Positions 11,500-22,894 of a DNA stretch of 64,000 nucleotides are shown piece by piece. This stretch comes from Xylona heveae TC161 (lineage: Eukaryota > Ascomycota > Xylonomycetes > Xylonales > Xylonaceae), in contig NW_017264198.1 in the NCBI RefSeq assembly GCF_001619985.1, forward strand, positions 806,001 to 870,000, in the 5' to 3' direction. Below the pieces are notes generated by a model. That model saw nothing but the letters and a program-made list of their open reading frames with translations. It searched no databases and had not been told where the DNA came from. Both the position numbers and the translations under genes were made by a program. Position 1 is the stretch's first letter, and each line of letters starts with the position of its first letter.

Positions 11500-13420
11500 A
11501 GACTATTGATTTTCTTTAAATAGTTACTGGTTTTTATATTAAAAATATATATATTATATATACAATTTTATATAATAATGTATTTTATTTAATTAAATAA
11601 TTTTTTAATAATTTTTTATATTTATTTTTTTAAATATTCTAATATTCAATAGATAATATTTTTTTTAATTAAATATTAAAAGATATATACTATTAAAATT
11701 TAATAATAATAAAAAACTATTTTTAACCTTGTAATAATATTGATTATAACTTGTAGAAATAGTTTTCTACTATAAAAATTTTATTAAATTTTTATTAAAA
11801 ATTTTTAATTTATTATAGTTTAAATAATCTTTAAAAAAGTACTTAAGTAAGTTTTACTCTATAGTAAAAGTTCTAAATAGATTTATAGTATGTTATTAAT
11901 ATAAACATAAAAAATATTGTATATTTAAATGCAGAAATTTTTTCAATATAAATATAATACAAATCAATCTAAAACAAGATTTAATATAATAATAATATAG
12001 TAACTTTTTAAAAAATAGTACTCAATGAATAATCTTATTTCATTAGATACATTATCTTTAGAGAATTTTATAAAACTTATTTATAATATAAAAATTACTT
12101 TAAACAAAAAAATAATGCTAGAAAAATGTTATTCCTTGATGTATTATATTATGCTTTAATTACTATTAATATAAAATTAAAGCTTATATAGATAGTAAAA
12201 GTATCTTTACAATTATAATAAAATCTATAATAGATATTTTAAAGTTATTATTATATTTACAAATAAATATTTCTTGCTTAAAAATAATAGAATAATAGAA
12301 AAAAATAGAAAGATACAAGTTTTTTTACAAATTAAAAATTTAGAAAAAACTCTTAAATTTATTTTATAATAATTTAATATTATTTTGTCAACTAATAATT
12401 TTATAATAATAGGATTAAATTACTTTTAAAAATAAGATTTTATTTATAAATATATAATAATTTCTATAATCTAGTACCTTAAACAAATGAAAAACTTTTA
12501 TAAAAAGACATAAAAAACAGAACAAATTTATACTTTTACTAGTATTTTTCTTGTTTCTGTTTCAGAAAAATTAAATTTAATAGAAAATATAGATAAATAA
12601 TAAAATAAAAAAAAAGTTAAACTACTATATATATATTAAAAAATTTTAAATGTTTTTTAAAATAATAACTTTTTACTCTTGTTACATAAACTATATAATC
12701 ATACTATTAAAATAGTAAAAGACTAAACACTATCTTACAGCTTAATATATATATTATCTTTAAAAAAATTCAATATATAATAATAATACATTGTAAAAAA
12801 TATTCAAAAAGGGATTTTAAAGTTCTTAAACTTGCTTACAAGTTTGTTTTTATTATTTGTACTAAAATCAAAAAGCAAACTTTATCTAGTTATTAACTAT
12901 TATTGATTTAATATTATTATAATAAAAGATAATTATTTCTTTTTATTGATATTAAAACTATTAGATTATCTTTCAAGAATAAAAATTGTTACAAAACTTG
13001 ATTTTTAAAATATATATAATTACATATATATTAAAAATGATAATGAATGGAAAACTGTATTTCAAACTTATTTTAAGTTTTTTAAATATTTAATTATATT
13101 ATTTAAACTTGCAAACATTCTAGTAATCTTTTAAATATTAATTAACAAAGCTTTTACTAAGTATTTAAATGTTTTTTATATTGCTTACATAAATAATATC
13201 TTGATTTTTAATTTTCAAAAAAGCTTTTGCAAAAGCATTAATATTTATTCATTTTGATAAAATAAAACTAATTTAACTTAAAATTAATATGTTAAAATTT
13301 GTTATTTTAGCTATTTTTATCTAACTTATGCAAGAAAGTAATATTTACTAAATTTACTAGTACTTAGGTATCTTTTATATAGTTTAATAAATAATTTTAA
13401 ATAAAATTTTAATTATATAA
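11500..13420 (+). mobile_element. second, older Ty3/Gypsy relic, almost fully AT-converted
   Basis: At 12850-13210 the plus strand still shows the Gypsy reverse-transcriptase layout: an R/K-L-V-I-x-Y box, an I-K-D-N-Y box, a T-K-L-D box, an E-W-K-T-x-F box, and an active-site-like Y-I-x-x-I-L near 13180. About 450 bp upstream (12370-12440) is a faint protease-like end. The order fits a plus-strand Gypsy pol. No LTRs can be paired. The copy differs from the chromovirus family at 1-7390 and is far more decayed, so it is probably older or was mutated over more cycles. Outer boundaries are guesses. Confidence 0.55.
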
Positions 13421-13803
13421 AAACTATTTAAAATTATAATTTAAAAATTTATATTTAATAAACTACTTTAAATTATTTAAAATTATTAAAAATAGTTATA
13501 TGTTTTTTTAATAATATATTATAATAAATTATTTATTTATTTTAAAATTAATATATTTAAAATTAATATATTTAGTTATAAATAATATTTTAATTATTTA
13601 TAAAATAATTGAACATTTAATTTAATTTAAATTAATTATATTTAATAATATTTTAGTTAACAATAATATAACTAAATAATTTTAAAAAAGTTTTTTTATA
13701 ACATTAATTTTACTTAAGTTTTATTTTAATTTTAAAAGCTATTTTCTAATTAGAAAATATAAAAATAAAAAAAACTTGTAAAAAAATAAAAATTTTTTAT
13801 TTT

Positions 13804-14040
13804 AAAAAATATATCATTTGAAGAACTATTTTCCAATTAGAAAATATATAAATATCATAAGTACCTAAGTACCTGAGTTTAATCCCTAGCTAAGCAATTT
13901 TTTTTTTATTTTTTTATTTTTCTTCTACTATATATATTTTTTATTTCAAACTATTTTCAAAAAAAGTACTTCTAGCTCAGTAATATAATATTGAGCTTTG
14001 AGGTTAGACTAATTTACAAAGTAAGTTAATCTAATTATCT
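13804..14040. repeat. AT-rich repeat A, copy 1 (tRNA-like part)
   Basis: This matches 14908-15135 in order and spacing. Shared blocks include AAAAAATATATCATTT, a long T run, then TTCTAGCTCARTAATATAA. The segment TAGCTCAG...TGAGC resembles a tRNA D-arm with box A. A GAGTTTAATCCC stretch at about 13874 resembles box B but lies upstream. It is possibly a decayed tRNA-derived SINE; the tRNA link is weak. Confidence 0.5.
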
Positions 14041-14524
14041 TGTTTTAAAATATAATTTTAATACTAAAAATTTATATTTATTATTATTTATTTTTTTATT
14101 ACTATCTTTTAAATTTAAACTTAGTTTTTTTAAAATTTTACATAAATTAAAAATTAAAAAGAATTTAAAAACTAGAAATAATAAAATAATATTATAAAAA
14201 TTATTATTTACAATTATATAAATTAATAAAATTCAAAATAGTTAAAAACTAAAAAGTATAATTTTAAATTTTGAATTAAGTTTTCAAAATAAAATAAAAT
14301 ATTTTTTTTTATTTTAATTAATATTAATATATAAATTATTTGTATATATAAAGTTTAAAATTTAAAATAAATAAAAATTTCAATAAGTTTTAATAAATTT
14401 TAAAACTTATTTAAATATTTTAAATTATAATTTAAATTTAAAATTTAAAATAAAAACAAATTTATAATAGATTAAATAATAACTATATAAGTATTTAAAA
14501 ATTATTTATAAAAATATCTATATT

Positions 14525-14640
14525 ATGCAGAGCTAAAATAATCTCCAAAAGCTTAATACATATTTTATATATTTAAATCATAGACTCTGCTATAGCTTTA
14601 AAGCTAAATGCAGTATAAATAAATAAACAAATAAATAAAC
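14525..14640. repeat. AT-rich repeat B, copy 1, with AAATAAACAAATAAA tail
   Basis: The block with AAAGCTTAATACATATT, a short spacer, ATAGACTCTGCTATAGCTTTAAAGCT and an (AAATAAAC)-type tail recurs at 15325-15412. It follows repeat A in both cases, so A and B may be two ends of one element whose middle differs in length. The A/T-rich simple tail is what a SINE or LINE 3' end would leave. Confidence 0.45.
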
Positions 14641-14907
14641 ATGATAGAACTCTATAAAACTTATTTTTATTAGAGTAAATATACTAGTTATATAATTTTA
14701 CAAAATGTAAAAAAAAAAGTTTTTATTTTAAAACTATTATATAATAGAATATTTAGATACTATTAAGATAGCATCAAAAAAATAATTATTATATCAAGAA
14801 AGACAATATTAATAAGATATATTATATGATTAAAGTACATTTAAAAAAAATATATTTTGAAAACTTTAAAGTAAAAAACTAGATTCTAGTTTAAAATAAA
14901 AAATAAA

Positions 14908-15135
14908 AAAATATATCATTTAAAAAATTACTTTTTAATTAAAAAATATATAAATATAGTAAGTATTTAAAGTATTTAAGTTTAATTTCTAGTTAAAAAA
15001 AATCTTTTTTTTATTTTTTTTCTATTATATATATCTTTTATCTTGGACAATTTTGAGAAAAAAATATTTCTAGCTCAATAATATAATATTAAACTTTGAA
15101 ATTAGATTAGTTTATAAAGTAAACTGGTTTCAAAG
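14908..15135. repeat. AT-rich repeat A, copy 2
   Basis: Second copy of the 13804-14040 repeat, with C-to-T and G-to-A type differences throughout. The same order of blocks is kept, including a GCTCAATAATATAATATTAAA version of the D-arm-like part and a following CTGGTTTCAAAG that resembles a box B. Confidence 0.5.
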
Positions 15136-15324
15136 AAGAAATAGATTATCAAATTATTTTTTTATATTTTTTGATTATTTCAATTATTTTAAAATTATTC
15201 AAAATTATTAATATTAGATTAATAATTTATATTTTTTATATAATATAAAATATTTAGTGTTTTAATTAAAAAATAATGTATTATTTACATATAATATTAG
15301 CTTGACTAATTTTAAAGTAATTAA

Positions 15325-15412
15325 AAAAGCTTAATATATATTATATATATTTAACTTATAGACCTTATTATACTTTTATAGCTGTATATAATATAAATAA
15401 ATAAACAAATAA
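15325..15412. repeat. AT-rich repeat B, copy 2
   Basis: Second copy of the 14525-14640 block, starting AAAGCTTAATATATATTATATA and ending in the ATAAATAAACAAATAA tail. It lies 190 bp after repeat A copy 2, versus about 485 bp in the first pair. Confidence 0.45.
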
Positions 15413-16032
15413 TAATTATTAATTTATTTGATTAAACAAGAAAAAAACTAAATTTTGGTTTTATATATAATTAAAATTTTTTATAAAAGCAACTAATATT
15501 TATTTATAATTTTATCTGTAAATAAAATTTATAATTAAATAATCTTGTAATAAAAGTACAATATAAAAATAAATAGATTCTATTAAAAATAATATAATAA
15601 TTATAATTTTTTTGTTATAGCTAACTTTAATTATAATTATAATAAAAATAAAAATTATTAAATAAACTATTAAAAAAATATATAAATACAAAATTAAAGT
15701 ATTTTTATATAAATTTTAATTAAATAATTTAAATACTAGCTGAAAAACTAAAATTTATTTAAAAAATTATAAATTATTAATATTAAATTTAAATTTTATA
15801 TATAAGTAAAACTATAATTAAATTCTGGTTGCTTTTATAAAAAACTAAAATTCTATCTTTTTAACTAAATAAACCAATTATTAATTTATTTCTTTTATTG
15901 AAAAAATTATAATTAATAATTTTTTCTATTTTATTGTATTTCAAAAGTTTTTAAAAATACCAGCAGCAAAGAGAGTAGAACAACTCCGGTAAAATTCTTT
16001 ATTATACGCTGTAAAGATGGAATAAATTTTTC

Positions 16033-17544
16033 TTAGCTGGCCATTATTTTTGCAAATTCTGACTCAACAAACTCTCTACTGATACCAGTCAAACCGGGAT
16101 ATATAAGACCCATTTGAACACGAGGAAGATCGACAACACAATTGCCATCTCTATCATGTCCTCCACATTGAATTTGTCTACTTTGATCTGCACATGCGAT
16201 CCCAGCTGAGATATTTGTGCTTCCTGTCTCTATCATTTTGCCCGCTGTCTCAGATAAAACATGATCAGATGGATGCGTAACGGTGTCGGGACCTTTGGGG
16301 CCACTGGAATCACCATTATGGCAGCTATAATGAAAACACCGACATCGACGACAATTACATTTCGTGCTGGAACCTCTTGTGCGCCAAGGAACATCAGGAT
16401 CGAGGAATAGGCGCAGGGGTTGGAGAATGCGGCGTTTGTGCACCCAGTCTCCTTTCCCCTGGTTCTCAATATCACTCCCCTCCAACCCGTCTCTAGCTAC
16501 CTTGAATTCTTCTTCCGTTTGTGTGTAATCAACGTGACACTCTTCCGACCCAGTCCCGTCAACCCACTCCACTGTCACAGTCCTGAGACCTTGTGCGCCA
16601 CGCACGACGCGCACTACGCGCTCTACATTGCGGCGCACTTCATCGCAGTACCGGCGCAGGCTGAACGTTGGGTCTGCACGCAGCACTACCCCATCAAGCT
16701 GGATCCGCAGCTTGACGTGACGGAACAAACCAGCGCGATACGGCTCCGATAGACGGAGGAGGACGAGAGATGAGGACGACGTGTCTGCCGTACCTTGAGA
16801 GAATAGTTCAGGGAAAGGACCTCGTTCAAGATGCGGTGAGTGGTAGAAGCGGGGACTAAAATTCTCTGATCGAGGATGATTATACGTTCCTAGCTGATTT
16901 TGATTTGAAGAGACATTCGGGCCATCACTATAATAGGACTCTCCGGCAGAACTCTGAAGCCGCGGTTGCTGCTGCTCATGATAAAGATAATGATCGAAGT
17001 GGTGGCGATGATGGGAATGAATGTCTCCTGCAAGGCCAGTGAGCACGCCACCCCCCAGAAAGCTAAATTGGTAGCCGATTGGAGCTAAACTCCACGTAAT
17101 GAGCGAGTAGATGATAGAGCGTGCTTCAATGTTGATTTGTCGATTGACTCGCAGGATAGCTGGCCAGAAGTTGTGGGAGGCGGAGGAGATGAGCGGGAGA
17201 GTTGAAAATGGTCGACATATATGCGAAGGTCGCGAGGCAAGAGCCGTGTGTTGATTGCCCTTTCGAGCACGATGATTTAGTGTTGATTGTGGGTGGCTCG
17301 AAGAAGATGAAAATGTGGGAGTAACAAGGTATGAATATATGATGAAGCGGACTTCAAGAGGGAGAATTTCCAGGAACAAACAAGATGATGAGGATGAAGA
17401 GGATGCTAATATAGCGGAGTGCCCAGAGATTGGTCTTGAGGGGAGAGATGACGTGGTAGTTGTTGAATTTTCCGAGGATGCACGAGGCACATCTGAATAG
17501 TTTGAGTGGAAATCAAAAGAACAAGATGATAAAGAGGACGACAT
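16033..17544 (-). CDS. 2EXR/F-box-like protein of unknown function
   Basis: Single exon of 503 residues with a good ATG and no in-frame intron signal needed. The N-terminal 50 residues are Ser-rich and low complexity. At about 55-75 lies an LP-x-E-(V/I)-R-x-x-I-Y-x-Y-L motif, the start of the fungal 2EXR/F-box-like fold. Around 125-145 the V-N-R-Q-I-N-x-E-A motif typical of the same family follows. A long disordered Ser/His/Gln part comes next, then a folded-looking stretch (about 270-340) with many Arg and Val, and a Cys-rich segment near 390-410. Proteins of this type are numerous in Pezizomycotina and mostly uncharacterised; some F-box relatives recruit substrates to ubiquitin ligases, but no such role can be claimed here. 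The stop codon lies only about 75 bp from the edge of the AT-rich transposon island. Confidence 0.75.
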   Translation of the reverse strand: MSSSLSSCSFDFHSNYSDVPRASSENSTTTTSSLPSRPISGHSAILASSSSSSSCLFLEILPLEVRFIIYSYLVTPTFSSSSSHPQSTLNHRARKGNQHTALASRPSHICRPFSTLPLISSASHNFWPAILRVNRQINIEARSIIYSLITWSLAPIGYQFSFLGGGVLTGLAGDIHSHHRHHFDHYLYHEQQQPRLQSSAGESYYSDGPNVSSNQNQLGTYNHPRSENFSPRFYHSPHLERGPFPELFSQGTADTSSSSLVLLRLSEPYRAGLFRHVKLRIQLDGVVLRADPTFSLRRYCDEVRRNVERVVRVVRGAQGLRTVTVEWVDGTGSEECHVDYTQTEEEFKVARDGLEGSDIENQGKGDWVHKRRILQPLRLFLDPDVPWRTRGSSTKCNCRRCRCFHYSCHNGDSSGPKGPDTVTHPSDHVLSETAGKMIETGSTNISAGIACADQSRQIQCGGHDRDGNCVVDLPRVQMGLIYPGLTGISREFVESEFAKIMAS

Positions 17545-20400
17545 GATGCCTTCCCGGTGCAGAGATAATATCCCTCAGTGGTGTGTACGTGCATATGACG
17601 TATAAAAAACGAACGGAAAGAGGAAGCATCAACAGAAACATATAAATGTTGCAATCTTTTTTCTGGTCGACGGAATACATTCGATACCATGACAGAGGTA
17701 ATAAGTGCAATGCAATGTAGTGTCTTCGAGGCACAAGATGGAGCTAGATGAGTGAGCCGGAAAGCATTGTCTCCTCTTGTTCATCTCCGATGCACGTACT
17801 CGATGATTTCTCTTCTTAGCTGGGCAGGATTTTAAACAGTTTCGGTTCAAGCGTAACTCGCAAGTGAATCGGATAATAAAAATGACAAAATGGAAGCATG
17901 ACAGAATAATGTAGAAATGATGCAGCCGGCATTACCAGGGAATTAATCCTGCCTTTATATTACTGACAGACTTCAATACTATATCATGCCACTTTCAACG
18001 ACTTTGAACTTGAAATTTGAAAACCGTGGCGACAATCTCGCCCAGCTGCAGATGGAATGGGAAGGATCAACGTTACCCCACTGAAGGCTTGCAGCCAAAG
18101 TGGCACTGGTCAGCGTTGATCCTGCCATAAACACGGACCCAACAGGCAAAGGATGTCCATGTTGCAGATGCAACACGCGGGCCGTGCCGCACACGTCCAT
18201 GAGCCAAAAGGGACTAAAAAGACTTGCTCCGGCTCTAGATCATGGGGGGAAAGCATGTCCCGCGTCAATCGCCACAATCGTTCAGCTAATATGGCATACA
18301 TACTGTATTGCAAAACAAATGGGATATTTGACGGGGATCATTGTTGAAAAACAGGGTTCAGGCGGCAAATTCATTGTAAATCGGCCCGGATCGTCCAGAC
18401 TTTCTTGAGTTGGGCCTTTCTGGCGCAATGAAGATCCAACAATTTAATGCACCAGTGATCCATTTTTCATTGGCGGCGATCGAAGGAGTGTGTTGGCTGC
18501 ATCACATAAGAACATTTCCTTTCGACGGAAGAGAAGTCTGATGACCTGACAGTGGGAAATAATGACGAAAACAAATGAGCGGACATTCGGAGGAAAGAGT
18601 GGTAGATCGGCAATATATAACAGAATAACCGATACCACAGTATTTGGCTATACTTTATGTAGCAAAATAGATATTCCAGGTTGGGTTCGGCGGACTGTTC
18701 CCTCCAGGTTCCCACTGCCGTAGCATCCCATGCGCCAAGAGGAGCCAAAAGGCTTTCATCGAAAAATCAAAATAGTGTATTGCTCGGGCTAATTTCATTG
18801 CCCGAAAATAAAGATGATACTTGCTTCGAGCCCGCTTTTGCCTTGCACAGCGGGTTGAATAGGAGCACTAAAATAAGTTCTCGCTCTTTAGGACGGAGAG
18901 AAGCAAGGGTTGCAGGAGCCTGCAGTTCTTGTCCAACTTGACGGCGACAGAGGCGCGTGAGGACAGACGGAGTTAGGAGCTAAGAGTAAGTTGCCGCGAA
19001 ATGAGCAGGTTTCGGAGTGCTCTGAATAAAGGCTAACGCCGGACTTTGATTGCTTCAGAGACTCGAGAACAGGCACAAGGTCGGCCACTCAACTCATGAC
19101 TATCTGCTAAGGTCATCGGTATTTGTGTTGATGTTGGTTTACTTGTCGCATGTCATCTGATTATTTTGGATGACGTCGTCAGGTTTAGCTATCCCAGTTA
19201 TATTATGTGCATGTGGAAGCTATTCCTCCTCCGCTTTAATTTTTAGTCCGCTCTTTTTTGCTAGCTATTTAATTTCAAATAAAACTCAGACAAGGTAGTT
19301 TGAAATGTTCAGATGTGATATACACTGAGGTTTGTAAGAGAATAAAATTCTGGAAAGGTGTTACTGAGGCAGATGGAGGACAACTGGATTTGGTGTTACT
19401 GTATCTAAAAATAATGAAACTCATTAAATAATGCATAACCTAACATCAGAGTGTTTCCCAAGCAAATTGGCCAGATATATATTCTGTACAATGATTCAAA
19501 GTTGTAATTTTATAAGTATTTATATCTTAATTATAATGATAAAAATACAATAATAAGTTTGCTTTATTATATAACTTAAAGTCTATAAAGATGAAATAAA
19601 GTTGTTATATTATAATTATAAGAAATAAAACTAATAAAATCACTCTATTAATTTACTACAAATATAAATATAAATTTTATTATATTTAAATAATATTATA
19701 TTGATAATTTATCTATTTATTTTATTAAGTATTATAGAACTTAAATGATTAAATATCTTAGGTAGATATATTACTCAAAACAAGTACTTGTAATAGCATG
19801 GTTTAACCTAGGTTTAATAGTATATATATTTTGGTATAGTATTTAATTATTAATAAGTTTATATTTTCTAAAAAGTCTACTTATGTAATAGTGTATTTAT
19901 AAAGTCTACATAGTAATGATATTGAAAGAACATACTTTTTCCCTATAGTATAATGTCTAGATCCACCCCGATAAAATCAGAAAACCAAATGGCAACTGAA
20001 AATTAAAAGTAGTTACCGAGGCACAATATCTATAAAATCATGATTTTTGTAACAGGATTCATGCCTCGCCGACTCCGAGGCTCGCCTGGGAAATGCATTA
20101 AGGTAACCCAAACACGCCGTGACCAAGGCACCAGGAAGGTACTTTAGGAACTTTAATTGCTACCAGCGAGCGGGTAGTCACTAAGACAAGTATTAGTACC
20201 TTCCACCGATATTGGTTTGTCTTGTATGTTATTGGCACTTTCACCTATAATCGCGTCTCCCATAACGCGTGAATAAAACTGATGAAGAATCAGCTTGAAT
20301 GATAATAACAGCTTTGTCGAAGAGGACTTATTTGATCCATTATGACCCGACAATAGAGCTCATGCGAAGCCGGCCATTTAGCTCGTTGTATAGATCAGCA
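17545..20400. other. intergenic region, no gene supported
   Basis: Nearly 2.9 kb between the 2EXR gene and sld3. Several short frames of 60-100 codons exist on both strands around 17.6-19.1 kb, but none shows a family pattern or consistent splicing. It must hold the promoter of the minus-strand 2EXR gene at its left end and that of sld3 at its right end. An AT-rich relic occupies 19440-19945. Confidence 0.6.
19440..19945. repeat. isolated AT-rich relic
   Basis: About 500 bp of abruptly AT-rich DNA inside otherwise ordinary sequence, in composition like the 11.5-15.9 kb island. No reading frame and no clear terminal repeats. Short internal echoes (AAAGTCTATAAAG, AAAGTCTACATAG) are present. 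Most likely a RIP-decayed small insertion or solo LTR; the family is unknown. Confidence 0.4.
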
Positions 20401-22894
20401 ATGTCTGCTCTTGGCCAAGCACAGCCAGGAAGAAGCGCGTCGACCCGAGCAAACGACAAAATTCACTTCTCTCCTCCGTCCAAAGATTTAATGAATCCCA
20501 ATTTTTCCGATGACCTGACGGAAAACTTATCGGTGCAAGGCAAGAAAAGAAAGCGAGAGACCATAGGATCAGCCAAGCCCCTAAAAAAGTCTATAACCAT
20601 AAAAGTGAGTTGAAATAAACACCAAACAATTGGCCGAGCTGATACTGATTGTTCATATTCAGCCATACCCATCGTCTACAATCGATAAACCTTGCCTGCT
20701 CACTCCAGTATTCGTACTGCCCCGATCATGCCTCTCTTTCAAACATCTGGAAGCCTCCTGCTCCTTGGATGCCCCGCCAACTCGCTTCTTTGCTGGCTAC
20801 GTGGAGGTTCTCGAGGATCTAGTCCAAACGAATGAATGTGAGGCATCGGTCCTTATCTCTAAGCACAACGTGGAAAAAGGCTTGCATGTGATTGAGCGGG
20901 TAAAGTATGGTATTTATGCCATTTGCAAACTAGGTAAATGGGTAACGATCAAAGATATTCGCGTGGAGAACGGGAAAGCCAGTCGGCAACAGAGATCGGT
21001 GCAGAAATGGCAGACGGACATTCAACGTGAAGGAGAGTGGTGGACAAAAGCTACTGTGGAAGCTCCCAAGTCGGTACTATGCGGAAGTGGAAGGAATGGA
21101 GGGAATGACGCGCATCCGACGGGTTTGGTCTCCATGAAGCCGTCCGACAAATCACCACAGAGGATTTCAACCCATGCCGAGATTATTTCGACCCAATTGA
21201 TCGAGAGGACGGGAGATATCTGTAGCTGCGCAAATGGTGCATCGCAGCCACAGAGCGCGCCAGAGAGACCAAGCGTCGAGCCAGCGCCACAAGACATGCT
21301 CGAAATGGTCGTCACGCAATATTTTGAGGCTTTGTATCTGTCGAAGGTATTCTACAACCGCTTCTGTGTCGGAACCACAATGTTAATAAATCTAGACTTC
21401 ACTGGCATACTTCGCAAAAGGTCCACTCTCCAGAGCGCGAGCGGCGTTCAATGGCCAAGACCACTTGAAGACACCAAAAGAGCTTGCGGCCTCATTACGC
21501 TCCCTAATCTTGTCGCTCAATGTTATGGATAAGAAATACAGAGAAAGTCTGATGGCATTGATTCAGTCCCTACCTGCCGGTGGAACTGTCTCCGAGGATG
21601 AAGAGGATTACGCTGCCCTAAGAGCCGTTTTCGAGAGAAAGAGCAGGAAAAAGAAGTGCAAGCCTGGAAAAGACGGCATGTATCCGCAGGAGCCGCAGCT
21701 GGTTGAAAAATGGTGGAGACTCGGCGACAATGCCGTGGAAATTGGCCGAGATTCTAAAGAATGGGCCAAAGCAAGACTCGCTCGACTGAGAACGAGAGAG
21801 ACTCAACTTCAAATTATTCTGATTCTAGAAATCCTGGCATTAGAGAAGTTTTCCGCTACTCATAACGAAAAACAAGAAGCACTTGAGTTCCTAAGATCAG
21901 GCTCGGAAGGCAGCAAGAAGAAACCGCAAAATCTCACTGTCCTACTGGATCTCTTGGCCGACAGGCTGTGTATTTGGCAATCGTTAAATAATGAAGGCAA
22001 TGGTGATGGGGCATCAGCGTCAACAGCGTCTAAATCCGTTTCAGACGACACAACGGTCGCACCGACCAAGGAGACAGACTATAACCATTTATATGATTTC
22101 TGTGTCGAAGTCATTGTACCTTTGTAAGATTCACTTAACATTGCCCCTTTGCCTGCCATTTACTGACTTAGACCAGCTTTGCATCTCGTCTGCCTGAAGA
22201 TTGCGCCGTGCTTAACCAAAAACTTGGTGGACCAGTCGCAGCATCTCCTGCTCGACCGAAGATTTTGAAATCCTCTTCATCTCTCAAGACTTCAACTAAG
22301 CCTGGCGTCGTTGTCAAGCGAAATGCGCCCTCTTCTCGAAAACCTCTTAGTAGAGTGTCCAGTGATGCCAGAGTGTCGTATTCGCGGCCGCAACGATCGT
22401 TTGCTCGCTCTGCCACAGAATCAGCCATTCCAGGTTTGAAGCGGGAAACCAGCGAAACCCCGCTCTTGGAAATTCCAGAGATTGATACTACCCAACCTCT
22501 GCTCAGCAATCGGAGAGACCTACTGAAGTCTAAGAGATTTACTCAAAGAGAAGTAGATCTCAGCATGCTCCATCCGGTTGCTGAAGCGAAATTGAGAAAG
22601 AGATCGACCAACGTAGAAGAGGAGCTTCGGGAGGCCATTGCTGCCATTAAGAAGCCGAACCGTCAACTAGCGATGAAGGACGCTGGCAATGTTAGCCGTG
22701 TTCAAGTACAAGCTACTCCCAAGGGCAGTCGCTTCAAGGACTCCACGGCCCCATCAACTCCTCCGATCAGTATTGAGAGGAGCCCGACTATGAAAAGAAT
22801 TAATCCAGACACCGGAAACGGCCCGAGTGCTGGTATACAAGAGACGCCACCTCGCCGTTCCCCGTTCATTAAATTTTCCGCACTCGATTCTTAA
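20401..22894 (+). CDS. sld3: DNA replication initiation regulator Sld3
   Basis: Exons 20401-20604, 20663-21346, 21396-22123, 22177-22894 join in frame to about 777 residues. Sld3 brings Cdc45 to the loaded MCM helicase at origins and, after CDK phosphorylation, binds Dpb11 to fire replication. Recognised by the central Sld3 domain: a P-Y-P-S-S start after intron 1, a L-K-T-P-K-E-L-A-x-S-L-R segment after intron 2, then L-x-x-F-C-V-E-V-I at the end of exon 3. The C-terminal third is basic, disordered and rich in Ser/Thr-Pro (near TPKGSRFKDSTAPSTPP, then ERSPT and ETPPRRSP), where CDK sites lie in yeast Sld3. The start is chosen for its purine at -3; upstream in-frame ATGs at 20299 and 20359 have weaker context. 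Introns are 58, 49 and 53 bp. Next gene on the same strand is dpb4. Confidence 0.85.

Larger units (their letters stand above)
13420..15955. other. extremely AT-rich gene-free tract
   Basis: About 2.5 kb with almost no G or C, no reading frame of note, and long A/T runs. It contains two repeated segments (see the repeat entries) but no recognisable protein-coding remnant. It ends sharply near 15,955-15,960, where base composition becomes normal. This fits the fully RIP-converted core of a fungal AT island. A centromeric or pericentromeric location is possible but cannot be shown. Confidence 0.8.

Noticed and set aside
13861-13960. Possible intact tRNA gene in repeat A
   Set aside because: D-arm-like and box-B-like parts are present but in the wrong order or spacing, and no acceptor stem can be paired. 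At best a decayed SINE head.
16420-16752. 110-codon plus-strand frame
   Set aside because: Antisense to the 2EXR gene, no family pattern and no promoter context.
18100-18408. 102-codon plus-strand frame with Cys-Pro-Cys-Cys
   Set aside because: Overlaps other frames on both strands, no family pattern; treated as chance in an intergenic region.
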